Shown here in pieces: positions 9,863 through 21,225 of a stretch of DNA of 64,000 nt. Positions within the stretch are counted from its first letter, which is position 1. Each line of letters begins with the position of its first letter. The notes below the pieces were generated by a model that searched no databases, was not told the DNA's origin, and saw only the letters and a program-made list of their open reading frames with translations. Source of the DNA: Colocasia esculenta. Lineage: Eukaryota > Streptophyta > Magnoliopsida > Alismatales > Araceae. Made by a program: the position numbers and the translations under genes. Location: the NCBI GenBank assembly GCA_014218235.1, contig CM024756.1, positions 70,314,015 through 70,378,014 of the forward strand. The letters run 5' to 3'.

Positions 9863-11148
9863 GATGACAAAACATATGCACAATCTCCCAATAACCTGAC
9901 TTGCTTGACTACAATAACTCTCCTTGACCATATACACCCTATGAACTTTCTCCCCATTAAGAACTTTCTCCCCCTAGAAACTTTTACGTTCTCCTCCTTT
10001 AAGGAACTTTCTCCCCCTTTTTGACAGCATCAAAAAGTTAGACAAGAGAGAGAAACAAAGATTGTAGGAGATCAAGAAATGAAATGTATGAAATGAATGG
10101 TCAGAAGTAATCAAAATAAGTGAGGCAAAGTGATATTATCAAATGAGAGAAATGATTGTGTTTTTGGTATTGTGCCACAAAGTTTAATCACAAAGACACA
10201 CTCAACACAAGGTATTGCAAGATATAATGATCTGAATGTAGTTAAAATAATGATGCAAATGTGAAATAAAGTGACCTTTATGAGTGATCAGAAGTATTTA
10301 ACAAGGATGTTAGGAGCTTTAATTTTAACACAATATATATAATAGGTCTAAACTCAGTATACATGAACTTTATTAAGGTCTTAAGCTTTTCTATCCTGTC
10401 TTTTGATTTTCTTGTAATTTGGTGGGAAAGAATACAAAAAAAAATCAATTAAATCTCACTTTCAGTGCAAGAGATCACATTGATCAGATGCAATATCTCC
10501 TGATTACTCAGTGGTTTAAATTTCATTATCTATACAGAGTTGAAAATTTGATTTCCACTTTTTTACGCGAAACAAATCACTTTTTAGGTGAAATGTCCCG
10601 GTACTTAGGGTTCAAGAATTTGCATTGCTCTATTTGTATATTTCCAAGATTTTGATCATTTCTTTTGATGTTTTACAGGAATATGTTTGCTTTGACCAGA
10701 AAAGTTAGGAAGACAATTTAGTAAAATTATCTTAACATGTGGTAAAAATGAAGCTAAACATGCACATGTAAATAGTAAAGCCCTCATGTGCCTACAAGTG
10801 TTTTGCAAGTCATTTTAAAGACATTCAATATTAAGATTGCTTAACCTTGAAATGATACTAAATCTTTGAAATTAAACTAAATGCACAATGAATTTAGTTT
10901 CAATGTTTTAATTCTCTCATAAGAAAATAGCACAAGGACTCAAACATTTTGATGACTTTGGGGTTCAAAATAGACAAGTAAGTTCAAGAGATATGACAAT
11001 GACTCCCCCTTTCATGTATCTCCCCCTTACAAAGTGAACATGAAGATTATTGAAGAAATAGGAATGGAATCAAGTGAAAACAGAATGAATGTGAATGTTT
11101 TATTTGAAAGACAAGGACTCTCCCTCAACAATTGCATACAAGGCTCTT

Positions 11149-11235
11149 GATACTTGGCGGAGACATATACTCACGCATAGTGAAAGTGTCCAGACAAGCC
11201 TGACTTGTCTTTCTTCAAATCACCATTGATATACC
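11149..11235. repeat. Structured repeat, copy 1
   Basis: Begins GATACTTGGCGGAG and ends GATATACC. Contains the inner hairpin GACAAG-CCTGA-CTTGTC and the conserved word ACTCACGCATA. Shared with 11590, 11858, 12662 and 32485. Confidence 0.75.
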
Positions 11236-11589
11236 AAGAATGTCAATGCAATGTGAGAGTGAGGAATTTATTTGCAAGAACATTGTCAACAAACTGAATG
11301 GAGTTGATAATAAATAAGATATGAAAGAATATTTCTCCTGCATTTCACTCAAAGATTCTTTTGACTCACTTCCCATAAGATATGCATGATATGAAATGAT
11401 CATTTAAGCAATTCAGATATGTTCATTCAAAGTAGTTTGCACAGAAAGAATATGAATATGATCAAGCATGCATTAACATGTAATTATTGAAGGAGAAAAG
11501 TTTTCAAAACTCAAAAGTTTCAAAGACTTAAAATAAAGTTTTTGATATTTTCATTTTTCTTGATGACCTTTATGCCGAAAAAGACTATT

Positions 11590-11676
11590 GATACTTGGCG
11601 GAGAATTTTCTTACGCATGATGATAGTTTCCAGACAAGCCTAACTTGTCCTTTCACATTTCACCATTTGATATATC
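11590..11676. repeat. Structured repeat, copy 2
   Basis: GATACTTGGCGGAG...GATATATC, with hairpin GACAAG-CCTAA-CTTGTC. Also 87 bp long. The outer ends here are GATA/TATC, still complementary. Confidence 0.75.
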
Positions 11677-11857
11677 ACATAGTCACTGCAAAAAGGTCAA
11701 TTATTCTTTATTGTTAGCATGAAATTCATTGAATTTTTAAGAACATTTTTTCACTTTTTCAAATTAACCCCCTTAATATGTGCATGGAATGGAAAAGTTA
11801 GCAAGCAATTCACACATAATTATGCACACAATTAGCTTTAAGCATAACATGACTTCT

Positions 11858-11945
11858 GGTACTTGGCGAAGTATTTTACTCACGCATAATGATAGCTTCT
11901 AAACAAGCATAACTTGTTTTTCCACATATCATCATTTGATATACC
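11858..11945. repeat. Structured repeat, copy 3, compensatory stem change
   Basis: GGTACTTGGCGAAG...GATATACC. The inner hairpin reads AACAAG-CATAA-CTTGTT: the outer G-C pair of the other copies is replaced by A-T on both sides. The upstream hairpin AGTA-TTT-TACT is also present. Confidence 0.75.
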
Positions 11946-12249
11946 AAAAAGTTAAAGTTGTTGATATGCACACAGAATCATGGGCACAGTTAAGCAATCA
12001 TGATAACACAAACATGATTCCAAATGTTAAAACACAAAGTTATTGTTGGGAGTAGTATCAGAACACATTTTTCATTGTTCAGAGAAAAAAATCAAACATC
12101 ATTTCAATTCAGGCAATTCAAATTTGAAATGATAAATAAGTTTTACCTGAATGGACTTCAATTTCTTTTCAAAGATTTTACCTGTGTTCTCCAATCATTT
12201 CTTGCCTTGTACAGCCAATATCTGAATCCATTTACAATGTATGGCTGTA

Positions 12250-14870
12250 AGACTCCTCAGCTTGCTGATCAAGCTGGTTTTGAGACCCACACTTGCTTGG
12301 GTCCTGCAATGAAATCAATGTTAGAGTGCAATAAAGATTTTTGAATCCAAAATGATTTTATTTTTGGTATAGATGCATTTCTTTCATTGACAGAACTATG
12401 AGCAGAATTAGTTCCAAATTTTCTTTTGCCTTGCTCAATGCATCTATATTTTCATGAAGTGTTCATTATATTCACAGGAGTTTCTGAGCATTTTCAACAA
12501 AATCATGATTCTTAGTTACATGTGAATGATGTGAAAATTTTTGCAAGTAATTCAAGCTAAAACCATCATGGAAGAAATGAAATAAACAAGCAATCATGTT
12601 TCAAATCCAACAATTTTTTTTTATTTTTAAAATTAATGACTCTTACACAAGGAAGATCATTGGTACTTGGCGGAGGTTATTCCTTAAACATAATGATAGT
12701 TTCCTGACAAGCATGACTTGTCCTTCCACAGTTCACCTTTGATATAACCAATTGATCTTTGCATAAGAGTCCCAATTGATTTCAGTTTTTATTTAGTAGG
12801 AATCTCTCAGAAGTATTTACCTGATGAGATTTTCATTTTCTTTCATTCTCTTCACTTACTTTCCTGTAGCCTTTGTCATGAAGTCTTCATCTGAAATTGA
12901 CTACAAGGATCCCTGCATTCAGCATTCAAGCAGCACATTTCAGAACCCAACTTTTTTGGGTCCTAAGGATCTACATGAATCTGCAACAACGATTTTTGAA
13001 TCCAAAAGGATTTTATATTTGGTGCATTTTTCTGAAGACTAGAAACACTAGAATCTTGGTTTCTAATCTTAGAGTTATTGGTATAGAATGCACCACTGAC
13101 ATACTAAACATTTTGTTTTCTATTTTTCAGATTTTTATCATTGAGATTTTTATCATGGAATTCAGAAGAGATTTTTGGTGCAACAGTTCCTTTCATGAAC
13201 ATAGAATTTCTGAGTGTTTTCAGCATGAACATGATCTTTATTCTTATGTACATTAACATGAAACATGGGAGCATGCACAAGATTATCAATTCTATGCCAA
13301 CATTCCCTAGAAGTATGCCCAAATTTATGACATGTGAAGCACTGGACTGATTTGGCATATTTATAAAATGTTGATCTCTATTCTAGCAAAATTTGGTTAA
13401 ATGACCAGGTTTATTACAATTAAAGCAAATGAGATCATTTCTTACTGGTACTTACCTTGGCATGTATGCATTTGCTAGAATCTCCTTTTCATGTGAGGAG
13501 GCTTACCATAAGGAGAAGGAGGTACTTTTGGTGGCTCTTGGCATGATGTGAATATTGAACTTTCTTTGGAACACTTCTGAAGTGTGTAAGAGATGGAGGA
13601 ATCCTGTGTAAATTGTTCTATTTTTCTGTTTCAATTTTCTTGTTTTTCACAGAAACAAGATTCTTGTTCTTAGCAGCATTTTTGTAATTTTTCTCATTTT
13701 GTTTTGAATATTTTTCTGAACATGAAACTTTACTGATTTTTCATTAGAGATATCAAAGTTCTTGTTCGCAGTAGCTTTAACAAATATTACTTAGATTTTC
13801 TTTTCATTTCCTTATTCTTTACAAAAGTAAGACCTGTGTTTGTGGTATTCTTCAACTCATCTTGAAACTTCTGTTTTTCTGCTTTTGATGTAATAACTTC
13901 ATTTTCTGAAATTGAAGTTTATCTAGTATGACATCCAAACCATTTTTCATCTTGTTCTTTTCATTTTCAAATTGAGCAATTTGTTTTTCCAAATCAGTTT
14001 TTATTACTTAAATTGCTAAAGTCATTGTCCAATAGTTTGTCATGCAACAAGCATTCAATCTTTCTTTTTAAGTGACAATTTCTTCAACAAGTTTTTACAT
14101 CTTTCATTTATTTGATGATCATAAGTCATGTTAGAAATCTGGTTGTTTAATTGATCATTATAAATTTGAAGTTTTCATTGAGATCAATCAATTTTCCATT
14201 TTCCTCTTTCAAATCAAGATTTTCATATTCCAACTGATCATGATTTTCTTTCAACTTGGACAACTTGTTTTCACAAATTTTGATTTTATCTTTCAACTTT
14301 CTTTTTCAGAATTCAGTTTCTGAACTTCATTTTCAAATTCTCATTTTCTTCTGAAAGATCTTATCATTATTCTGGAGCAATTCAAGTGTATTTATCAAGT
14401 TTCACTTTCTTTATGGCAATGTTTTAAAGTATTTTTCAATCTTTATTCTTAGTGTTCAGCTTTGCATTAAGATTTTACATCTTTCACGGAATTCAATCAA
14501 TTCAACATAAGACATACCTTCATCTGCATCACAATCAGAATTAGAATACATAAATGGATCTAGAATTGATTTACCTGATCTTGTAGACCCATGTGAACTC
14601 TTGTGTTATGGAGAGGATGCAGAATGCTCTGAGCTCATGGAATGTTGCTGCTAGAGCCAAAGTCTTTTGAATTGTTGATTTTCTGGATCATTGAAGCTCT
14701 TCTTTGTCATTGAGCATTTGTGAATTCCTTTTGCTCCTTTTCTTTGTGCTTCCTCTAAAAAACTTATTGAAAGTGAGATTGGATTTCTCTGAAATTATAA
14801 CAGGAAATTCATGCAGATTAAAGAATTTGTCATTATACCAAAACTCAAAAGACTATTAGATCTAATCACA
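12250..14870 (-). pseudogene. gag: sirD gag remnant (Sirevirus type)
   Basis: Minus-strand remnant of the long Sirevirus gag. From the 5' side: a charged stretch near 14690-14760; DADEGMSYVELIEFRER near 14490-14530, the acidic tail normally after the first knuckle; an AT-rich lysine/asparagine-rich coiled-coil-like region (13560-14450) full of frameshifts; two CCHC knuckles, CFNCNKPGH near 13400-13425 and CFTCHKFGHTSREC near 13305-13347; and WVPK-like motifs (WVLKCAA near 12935, WVSKPA near 12275). The N-terminal capsid-like domain present in sirC is missing before the primer-binding site. Many frameshifts and stops mean no protein is made. Knuckles bind retroelement RNA in the virus-like particle. 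Confidence 0.65.
12662..12750. repeat. Structured repeat, copy 4
   Basis: GGTACTTGGCGGAG...GATATAACC, hairpin GACAAG-CATGA-CTTGTC. It sits between two separate copies of the WVPK-coding stretch (12270-12300 and 12930-12965, minus strand), so the segment between gag end and repeat has been duplicated in sirD. Confidence 0.72.
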
Positions 14871-14919
14871 GTGAATCAATGTAACAAGGAATTAGATCTA
14901 ACAATTAGAGTGGTAACCC

Positions 14920-14945
14920 GCTCTGATACTAAATGTAGGAATCAG
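14920..14945 (-). promoter_or_regulatory. Second primer-binding-site/LTR junction remnant
   Basis: GCTCTGATACT followed by TGTAGGAATCAG is a second copy of the primer site plus LTR edge, about 130 bp inside the true junction at 15052-15070. It matches initiator tRNA-Met better than the copy at the LTR. Confidence 0.55.
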
Positions 14946-15051
14946 AGCGATTAAGCACACAGAGACAGTGAAAGATCAAGCAAACATTCAAGCAGATAGA
15001 GCACAGAGATCAAACAGAACCAATCAAATCAGATCAGAAACAGATATTAAC

Positions 15052-15063
15052 CCACTGATACCA
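15052..15063 (-). promoter_or_regulatory. sirD primer-binding site
   Basis: On the minus strand TGGTATCAGTGG follows the 5' LTR after two bases. Its first nine bases match the TGGTATCAGAGC site for plant initiator tRNA-Met. Confidence 0.75.
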
Positions 15064-15065
15064 AT

Positions 15066-16687
15066 TGTAGGATCAGATATCTGGACGGATTAGATCTAGA
15101 ATGGGGGTGAAAGATCTGACATCAATTAATGCGGAAGCTAAGCAATTTAAAATTACTTCGAATCAGAGATCAATTCACACAACAATTTACTGATCTGAAG
15201 TGTGAGTGTGTGTAGATGATGTGTGAAGCAATTCAATAATTAGTGTGAGTATGAAATCCTATGCAAGCATCTAGCGCAAACAAGTAGATAAAACCATTGC
15301 ACATAGGATTTTTTAGGTGGTTCGAAATCACACCAGTGATTCCTACATCCACCCCTCACACAGTGAGGCTCCACCACTCAACTTGAGTACAACACACACT
15401 AGAGCACGACGACTCCAAACAACCTTGAGTCCAAGACTCACAAACTGAGCACGACGGCTCAAACACAATCGGAGCACGACGACTCCAAATTGAGCACGAC
15501 GGCTCAACCACACCGTGAGTGCGACGACTCACAAACCAGAGCTTGACGGCTCCCAAAACACAAGCTACATCAAAGACAACAGAAATCAGATCCTCTAGCA
15601 CATGATCTGATTCAAGACAATTCGTATACAGAAATTTGTGCAGAACTTCGTGCACAAATCTCATAGACGAAATAAGGAAGAACAAACTCAGAAATTAGAG
15701 AAATGGATGTAGAATGAGTGTTCTTCGGTGAAGTGGTCTTGAAGATGCTTGAATTGAGGAGCCTTGATGGAATTCGGTGGAGATTCTCCTCAGTTGGCGA
15801 TACTCTGCTTTGATGGCATCTGAAATGCCAGAAATCCCTCTTCTACTACTGCTCTTCAGTTGGATCTGCTCCCTTTCCTAGCACAGCAACCTTCTCTCCA
15901 GAGATTCTCATGTCCTTCCTCTTGAATGGATGGCTTGCAGCTTCTAGAGATGGAGCAAGATATGGAGAAACCCCTTTTTCGGCCAAACAGCTTTTCTGGG
16001 TGTTGTATGGGCTCTCCTTCGTGGTGTCCTCCTTTGAGTACAAGGATTGGGGGTATTTATAGCCCCATATGTCCATGAGGTGCCTTGGGGTGCGTGGGCA
16101 CAAAAATCTAGGTAAAATCCCTCAATTCCCAGCAGCCACGTGTCCAAAAAATTCGCGTTTTTGAGTTTCAGCTGGAGTGTGTCGACACCACCAGGGAGTG
16201 TGTCGACACACTGTCCCAAACATGAGAACGGGTTTCCTGGAAGCTGGAACTAGTGTCGACCTGACCATTGAGTGTGTCGACATGACTGGCAGACTGTGTC
16301 AACACACTGGCAGGACCGTGTCAACACACAGGCAGACCATGTCAACACACAGGTGGACTATGTCGACACCACTGAGATAAATTTGTGTAAACCTGAAAAT
16401 ATAAAGTGTAAACCATTAATACAATATTATCATTAAAATATAAGATATTAAACATCAAAAAACATGTTGTTTGAGCATTATGTGATATGTATAAATGTAT
16501 AACATGTTCAACATGTCATCATCAAAATCACAATATGTCATCATTAAAATCACAATATGTAATCATTAAAATCACAATATGTCATCATTAAAATCACAAT
16601 ATGTCATCATCAAAATCAAAGTATGAGTGATGTTCATTGGTCATCATTAAAATACAACTTTAGGAAATTCCAAACACACTCAACCCA
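15066..16687 (-). mobile_element. sirD 5' LTR
   Basis: 1,622 bp, the partner of 8141-9842. It carries the same mini-hairpin array (15400-15532), TATA box (16052-16062), GTCGAC array (16178-16372) and a five-copy 22-bp array (16511-16620). The AGGAC duplication follows at 16689-16693. Numerous small differences from the 3' LTR indicate an old insertion. Confidence 0.87.
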
Positions 16688-16693
16688 AAGGAC

Positions 16694-18270
16694 CAGATTT
16701 TTATGTATGGGTCCGTCGTCCTCACGTGCCAAGCGTAACGGCCTATCCGTGTGGCTAAGGATCCTCTGAGATAATTTGTTTTTATTAAAGGGAAACTCAA
16801 ATCCCAGATTCCTCAGAGCCACAAGGTCCTTGATATGCTCTATGGGTATAATATATAGTAAAATACAGATAGTTGATGCTGAAGATAGCGGTTGCAGCTG
16901 ATGTAGAGCCAGTTGAGGTAACTCGAATCCTACACTCAAAAAATCATTAGCCAAGATAACACATATCATGGATAACATCATTGATAGCATAGAGCATGGA
17001 TAAAGTAGTCAACAACAGATATAGCTCACTCAATTTGTTTGTTTTAAACCATGAGATGAGTGATCTTTTGGCCAAAAGAGTTTGGAGTTCAAGATGGAGG
17101 AACCCATGATTGGAAGAATTGAATCAATCTGACGCAGATAGGATGTGCTGCCTTGTGCAATACCATCATGATTTTTTTTTTGGGAATTTTGGAGATATTT
17201 GAATCTTATGAAGTTTGGATATATTTGGATTTTTTTTTATTTTTTGAAAATATTTGAATTTTTATGGATTTTGCAAATTTTGAATTTTTTTGTTTTGGAA
17301 ATATTTGAATTTTTTTATTTTGGAAATATTTGAATTTTTGTGGTTTTGGAAATATTTGTATTTTTGTGGATTTTTGGAAATATTTGATTTTTTGTAGATT
17401 TTGAAAATATTTGAATTTTTGTAGATTTTGAAAATATTGTCATGCCATGGCAGCATTAAGGTTGTGAAAATTGACTGGCGAGGGGTCCCTGTTTCCTCCC
17501 GTTTCATTAAAGAATGCCCAGAGTAGGACGTGCATTCAAAGTGGTGCCCTACAACTGATTGCATGGGGTTAACAGTGTCACTACCATAGCCATGCCCGAA
17601 AAAGGCGACTAAGTTTGGCAAGGAGAAGGGAAGAAAACATGGAGATAAGCTTGGTATGGGTATTGAAGAGTTGGGTTAGACTTCCTTCCTTGGCATGATC
17701 ATCAGAAGATTCAGTCTCATTTGATTATTGGGGCTTTTTAGAATTGATTTATGACCATTTATTTATAGGGACATGCATATGACCGGGTCCATTAGATCTC
17801 CATGGGGACTTTGCCGCTCTTTGCCATGCCCTATTATCTCGATTGATTGATTTTGATTTTACATGCATACGACCAGGTCCATTTGGATCTCTGCGGGGAC
17901 TTTGCCACTCTTGACATGCGTTTGACTTTGATTTTTCTTGGCCATTTGATTTGCCCATTTTGAGATATCCTCTCGTCGGGAAGTGCTTCAGGTTGGTGCC
18001 TTGCCCAGACTACCTCTACTACCCATACATTTGCTGAGTGAGAAGAGAGATAGATTTCCGTGCCATTCAGGCATGTATGTGATAGTGACGGTGTTTTCCG
18101 AGTCAATCGACTTAGGGTGCGTGAAGTGTGTGAAAGGTGCCCATGCTAAGGGCAACCCTTACGGACCCGTGAGGGAATTTTTGACTCCTCGCGACGAGTT
18201 CTCATAAATAAGTGCTGCGATAGCATGACAATATTGGATATTCATTTTCTTATGGATTTTTGATAGTAAA
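16694..18270. other. Unassigned gypsy-block DNA right of sirD
   Basis: Continues the sequence interrupted at 8140. No gene identified. An open minus-strand frame over 16634-16990 crosses the sirD boundary, so it is chance. It contains an AT-rich minisatellite (17165-17440) and a duplicated ~60-bp segment (17770-17830 and 17862-17925, shared words CATGCATAYGACC and GGGGACTTTGCC). It is probably the decayed 3' half of gyE, judging from neighbours only. Confidence 0.4.
17165..17440. repeat. AT-rich ~27-bp minisatellite
   Basis: Roughly ten imperfect units of TTTTGGAAATATTTGAATTT plus a TTGTGGA tail, with homopolymer T expansion. The minus-strand reading (repeats of NIFKIYKNS) is a by-product. 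Confidence 0.8.
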
Positions 18271-18900
18271 ATTTAATAGAATTTGGAGGGTGAAGGAGGA
18301 TGAATGCCCTGCGTTAAGGCGAGACTCAGAGGTCTAGAATAATGTACAGATTTATTTGGAATTTTAAAGAAATACATGGGACTGAAGCCCAAAAACAGTG
18401 GGAGAAAGGCCGGATGACCTGATTGAAAACGGAGCGGAGAGAGTGGCGGAAAGACTTTGGAGACTCCGGCGGGGCCGGAGGGATAAAGAAGAAGGAGGCA
18501 TGGTGCCCTATGGGGGAAAAGGAATCCGGATGGGCGGAGGAGAGAGGGAACAAGTGGGCCACGAGGGGCCAAAAGTAAAGGTGCGCAACGTGGGGCGCGA
18601 GGAGGAAGGGTGCCGCGTGGGGCACATGAGGGAGTGTGCCACGTGAGGCACTAGAGGGAGATGTACCACGTGGGGCATGATGAGGAGGGTGAAAACAATG
18701 GGTTGTGCGCATGGGGCATGGAGGGGAGATGGCGAGAACATACGATGTGCCGCGAGGGGCACGAAGTGGAGAATAAGGGATACAAAAGGGGACGCGGTGC
18801 CCTGTACAGGATTATAAATCATAAAAAAGATGAAAATAAAAGGCCTCCCGTGGGGAGGGAATGCGGAGAACCCACAGGAAGGTGCTAAGTAGCACGAAAG
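18270..18900. repeat. G-box near-palindrome array in gyE block
   Basis: Repeated words of the form GTGCCACGTGGGGCAC: 18610-18625, 18636-18651, 18663-18678, 18747-18762, with weaker copies near 18552, 18581 and 18703. Several contain CACGTG, the core recognised by plant bZIP and bHLH proteins. The same word occurs at 7755-7770 and 22146-22161. The proline- and histidine-rich frames open here are by-products. No gene. Confidence 0.6.
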
Positions 18901-19456
18901 AAGATGTAAATGATGAAGGAGGTGAAGGTCCCCTGGTCTTTTGCCTTGTTCGCTTTTGCGGTTCCGCTTGGAAATTGGCATTTTGACCCTCAGGTACTTC
19001 CTTGCATACTTTGCCTAGCGGGCGGAAGGTCTTGCTCTTCTCGCACAATTTGAATGGCTCTCAATGATTGGATTGTTGACTTCCGTTGGAGTTTTAAGCA
19101 CAATGGTAACTCCCTTGGAATACAATTTAATTAAGGGTGGGAGTTCCATTGACGGAGTCAGAAGCAACAATAAGGGGACCGTGCCCAATGATTGTATGGA
19201 TTTTGATATGGAAAGGGGCACGACCCATTGAGTGATTGATTGTGCTAAGGATTTGGCTTTGGAATGAGTTAGCACAATCTGAATGGTTGACTCCTTCACT
19301 AGAGTGGGAAGGTTCACAATAACGGTGGAGGGGTCATGAGAGCTTGGAGGGGGAGATTCCCTATGAGTAATTTGAATGAAGCATAGTTGGCAACTTTGAT
19401 GATTGGCATTTGATTAGAAGGTCTTGATGGCCATGGATGAAGGGGAGGACTCTTGC
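18901..19456 (-). other. Unassigned, possible gyE coding remnant
   Basis: Between the G-box array and the gyE gag tail. A minus-strand frame at 19015-19317 contains STIQIVLTHSKAKSLAQSI and similar ordinary-composition protein, but I recognise no protease or other motif. The position after gag would suit the gag-pol junction. Low confidence. Confidence 0.3.
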
Positions 19457-21212
19457 TCAGTGAATGTGCCCTGTATGGAAACAATGATTGGCATGTGAGG
19501 GATATGATCTTGCAACTTGAATAGCATAACCGATCTCGAGACTTCCTTCGTTTGCTGACACTTGCGGCTCTTCATTTGTTCGCACCCGCTCCTCTGGATG
19601 GGGGTGGATGTGGATGGAATGGAAGGCTGTGTGGCCGTGGAGGCGTAATGGGTATGATGGCAAGAGTTTGCTCGGGTTCGGTTGCCAATGGTGTTGGCGT
19701 AATGGGAGGTGTAATGGTAAGTTTAAGGGTTGGTGGAGGTTTAATAGGGGAGGGTTTGATGATAATGGATGGTAGTGCGGGAGGAGTAGGTAAATGGCGT
19801 ATGAACATGACCTCGGAAGGTTCGTCGTAGTAACACCAAGTGGTTTCGCGGATGGGTTGGCTATTAGCAACTTCGGCCCGAGCAACGAGTTGTGATGGAG
19901 GTGGAGGCTGTTGTGGTGGAGGTATGGAGCGGCATGGGTGCGGAGCAGGTGCAACGTAAGGCGTAGGAGCTCTTCATGCATGGGGGCGTCGTATGGCCCA
20001 GTTGGAGGTTGTTGGGTCCGAGGAGGATGAATCAGTGGACGCCTGGGTGGAGGCATATCGTGGTCGATGGAGTTTGTGGATGTGTATATGAGGTAGGCGT
20101 TGTATGGTGGCAAGGTGGATGGTGGATGGCGTCCACTGATCCATTCTTTCTCAGATTAATTTGATTAAACAGCTCTATGATCGGGGAGTCAATTAATGGG
20201 CTTGAAGTAACGTCCCCGCTCGTAGAGCTCTTCCATTGTTTCAATTTGGTTCATGGCCAGGATATGCTTGAACCTCGGAGTGGAGTTCGAAATAATGATT
20301 TTGACTTGCTCCGACTCCGAGAGCACATGTTGCATTCTTGTGTCCATTGACCTCCAACAGTCAGCAAATTTATAAATTTCTCATTGGCCCTCATCTTCTC
20401 GGATGCTAGATCCATGATAGAGAGATAGATCCATGATAGAGAGATAGGGGCTGACGCAGTCTTTGTACCTTTGAAGGAACTTTTTATGCAATGGGCAGAA
20501 GTCCCCTGCCTCACTTGGCTCTAAGGAGTAGAACCATTCAAGTGCAGGGCCGTCAAGAGATTTTCTAAAAAGATATGCCAAGGTGATTGGGTCTCATTGC
20601 CAACGAGAGGACTCATAGAGAAACTCCTTGACATGAAGATGGGATTACCCGTGCCATTGTACAATTAGTACGTTGGCATCTCTGAAGGATGTATACAAAT
20701 TTGAAGGAGAGCCGGCATGGCGGCGACTGGGTCACTCGTGGGATTTGAAAGCTTGTTTATTTGATTCTCCAAATTGTTCAATTCTGGAGAAGAGCATGTT
20801 TGGATTGAGTGGGTTGTTGCTGGGCAGTGAGGGAGTACACAGGAGTGGCCTTGAATTATGGGCCTTCCCAAGGGATGGTCTGTTCGGACTGGAGCACGGG
20901 AGTGCAAATGGCCAGGGGGCCGAGTGAAGAAGAATGTACAGGGAGATGTGGCGAAGTAGCCGGAATATACGAAGGCTGGTGCCTAGGGGAAGGAGAGGGA
21001 GGAGGAGTCACACCCTCAACCAAAGATTGTATCAGATTTAGTTGTTGAGGGGTGTGTTGATCGAGTGCATTCAGGACAGTTTGCACAGCGGAATCATGGC
21101 GGGGGGAAGGCTCTTGCCGGGTTTTAATTGGAGGTAAATGTGAGGGAACATCAAATTGGTTAGTGCGCGGTGTTGCATACATAACCATAGGAAGTAGAAG
21201 GCTATCCCTCAT
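19457..21212 (-). pseudogene. gag: gyE gag, Ty3/gypsy Retrotrans_gag type
   Basis: Minus-strand gag with frameshifts. The N-terminal part (21212-20856) starts MRDSLLLPMVMYATP and has a proline-rich stretch. A middle piece (20905-20665) contains LNNLENQINKLS. The conserved core (20590-20430) reads AYLFRKSLDGPALEWFYSLE then FLQRYKDC, the W..YSL..F..L...F..RY pattern of the plant gypsy capsid family. It continues as MDTRMQHVLSESEQVK-like sequence (20350-20290) and a long P/H/T-rich tail with HPPRTQQPPTGPY (20110-19457). This layout, with a long proline-rich tail after the capsid core, resembles Tat/Ogre elements more than chromoviruses; lineage is an inference. Frames break near 20860, 20580 and 20250, so it is not functional. 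Confidence 0.65.
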
Positions 21213-21225
21213 GGCGTGAGATGGA

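Larger units (their letters stand above)
9863..12249 (-). other. sirD non-coding region where pol would be
   Basis: 2.4 kb, AT-rich, with stops in all frames. It lies between the gag remnant and the polypurine tract, where a normal copia element has protease, integrase, RT and RNase H. None of their motifs was found. It contains three of the four structured repeats and several extra purine tracts. It either lost pol by deletion or never had it; the matching layout in sirC argues for one ancestral pol-less element. Confidence 0.6.
8141..16687 (-). mobile_element. sirD: gag-only Sirevirus, both LTRs and target duplication
   Basis: An 8.5-kb minus-strand Ty1/copia element. Order on the minus strand: 5' LTR 16687-15066, primer-binding site, decayed gag (about 14870-12250), a non-coding region with four structured repeats, polypurine tract (9862-9843), 3' LTR 9842-8141. 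The duplication AGGAC is at 8136-8140 and 16689-16693, with one base of slack at the right LTR end. No protease, integrase, RT or RNase H motif is visible, and the space between gag and 3' LTR is too short and AT-rich for a pol gene. It is related to sirC by gag, LTR start and structured repeat. It would need enzymes in trans. Confidence 0.85.

Noticed and set aside
11149..11235. A tRNA gene in the structured repeat
   Set aside because: There is A-box resemblance only; no B box, no anticodon arm of proper size, and the acceptor pairs break after four bases.
16634..16990. 118-codon minus-strand frame
   Set aside because: It crosses the sirD LTR edge and target duplication, so it cannot be an original gene.
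18508..18981. 157-codon minus-strand frame rich in Pro, His and Ser
   Set aside because: It is the translation of the G-box word array; no domain, and composition follows the repeat.
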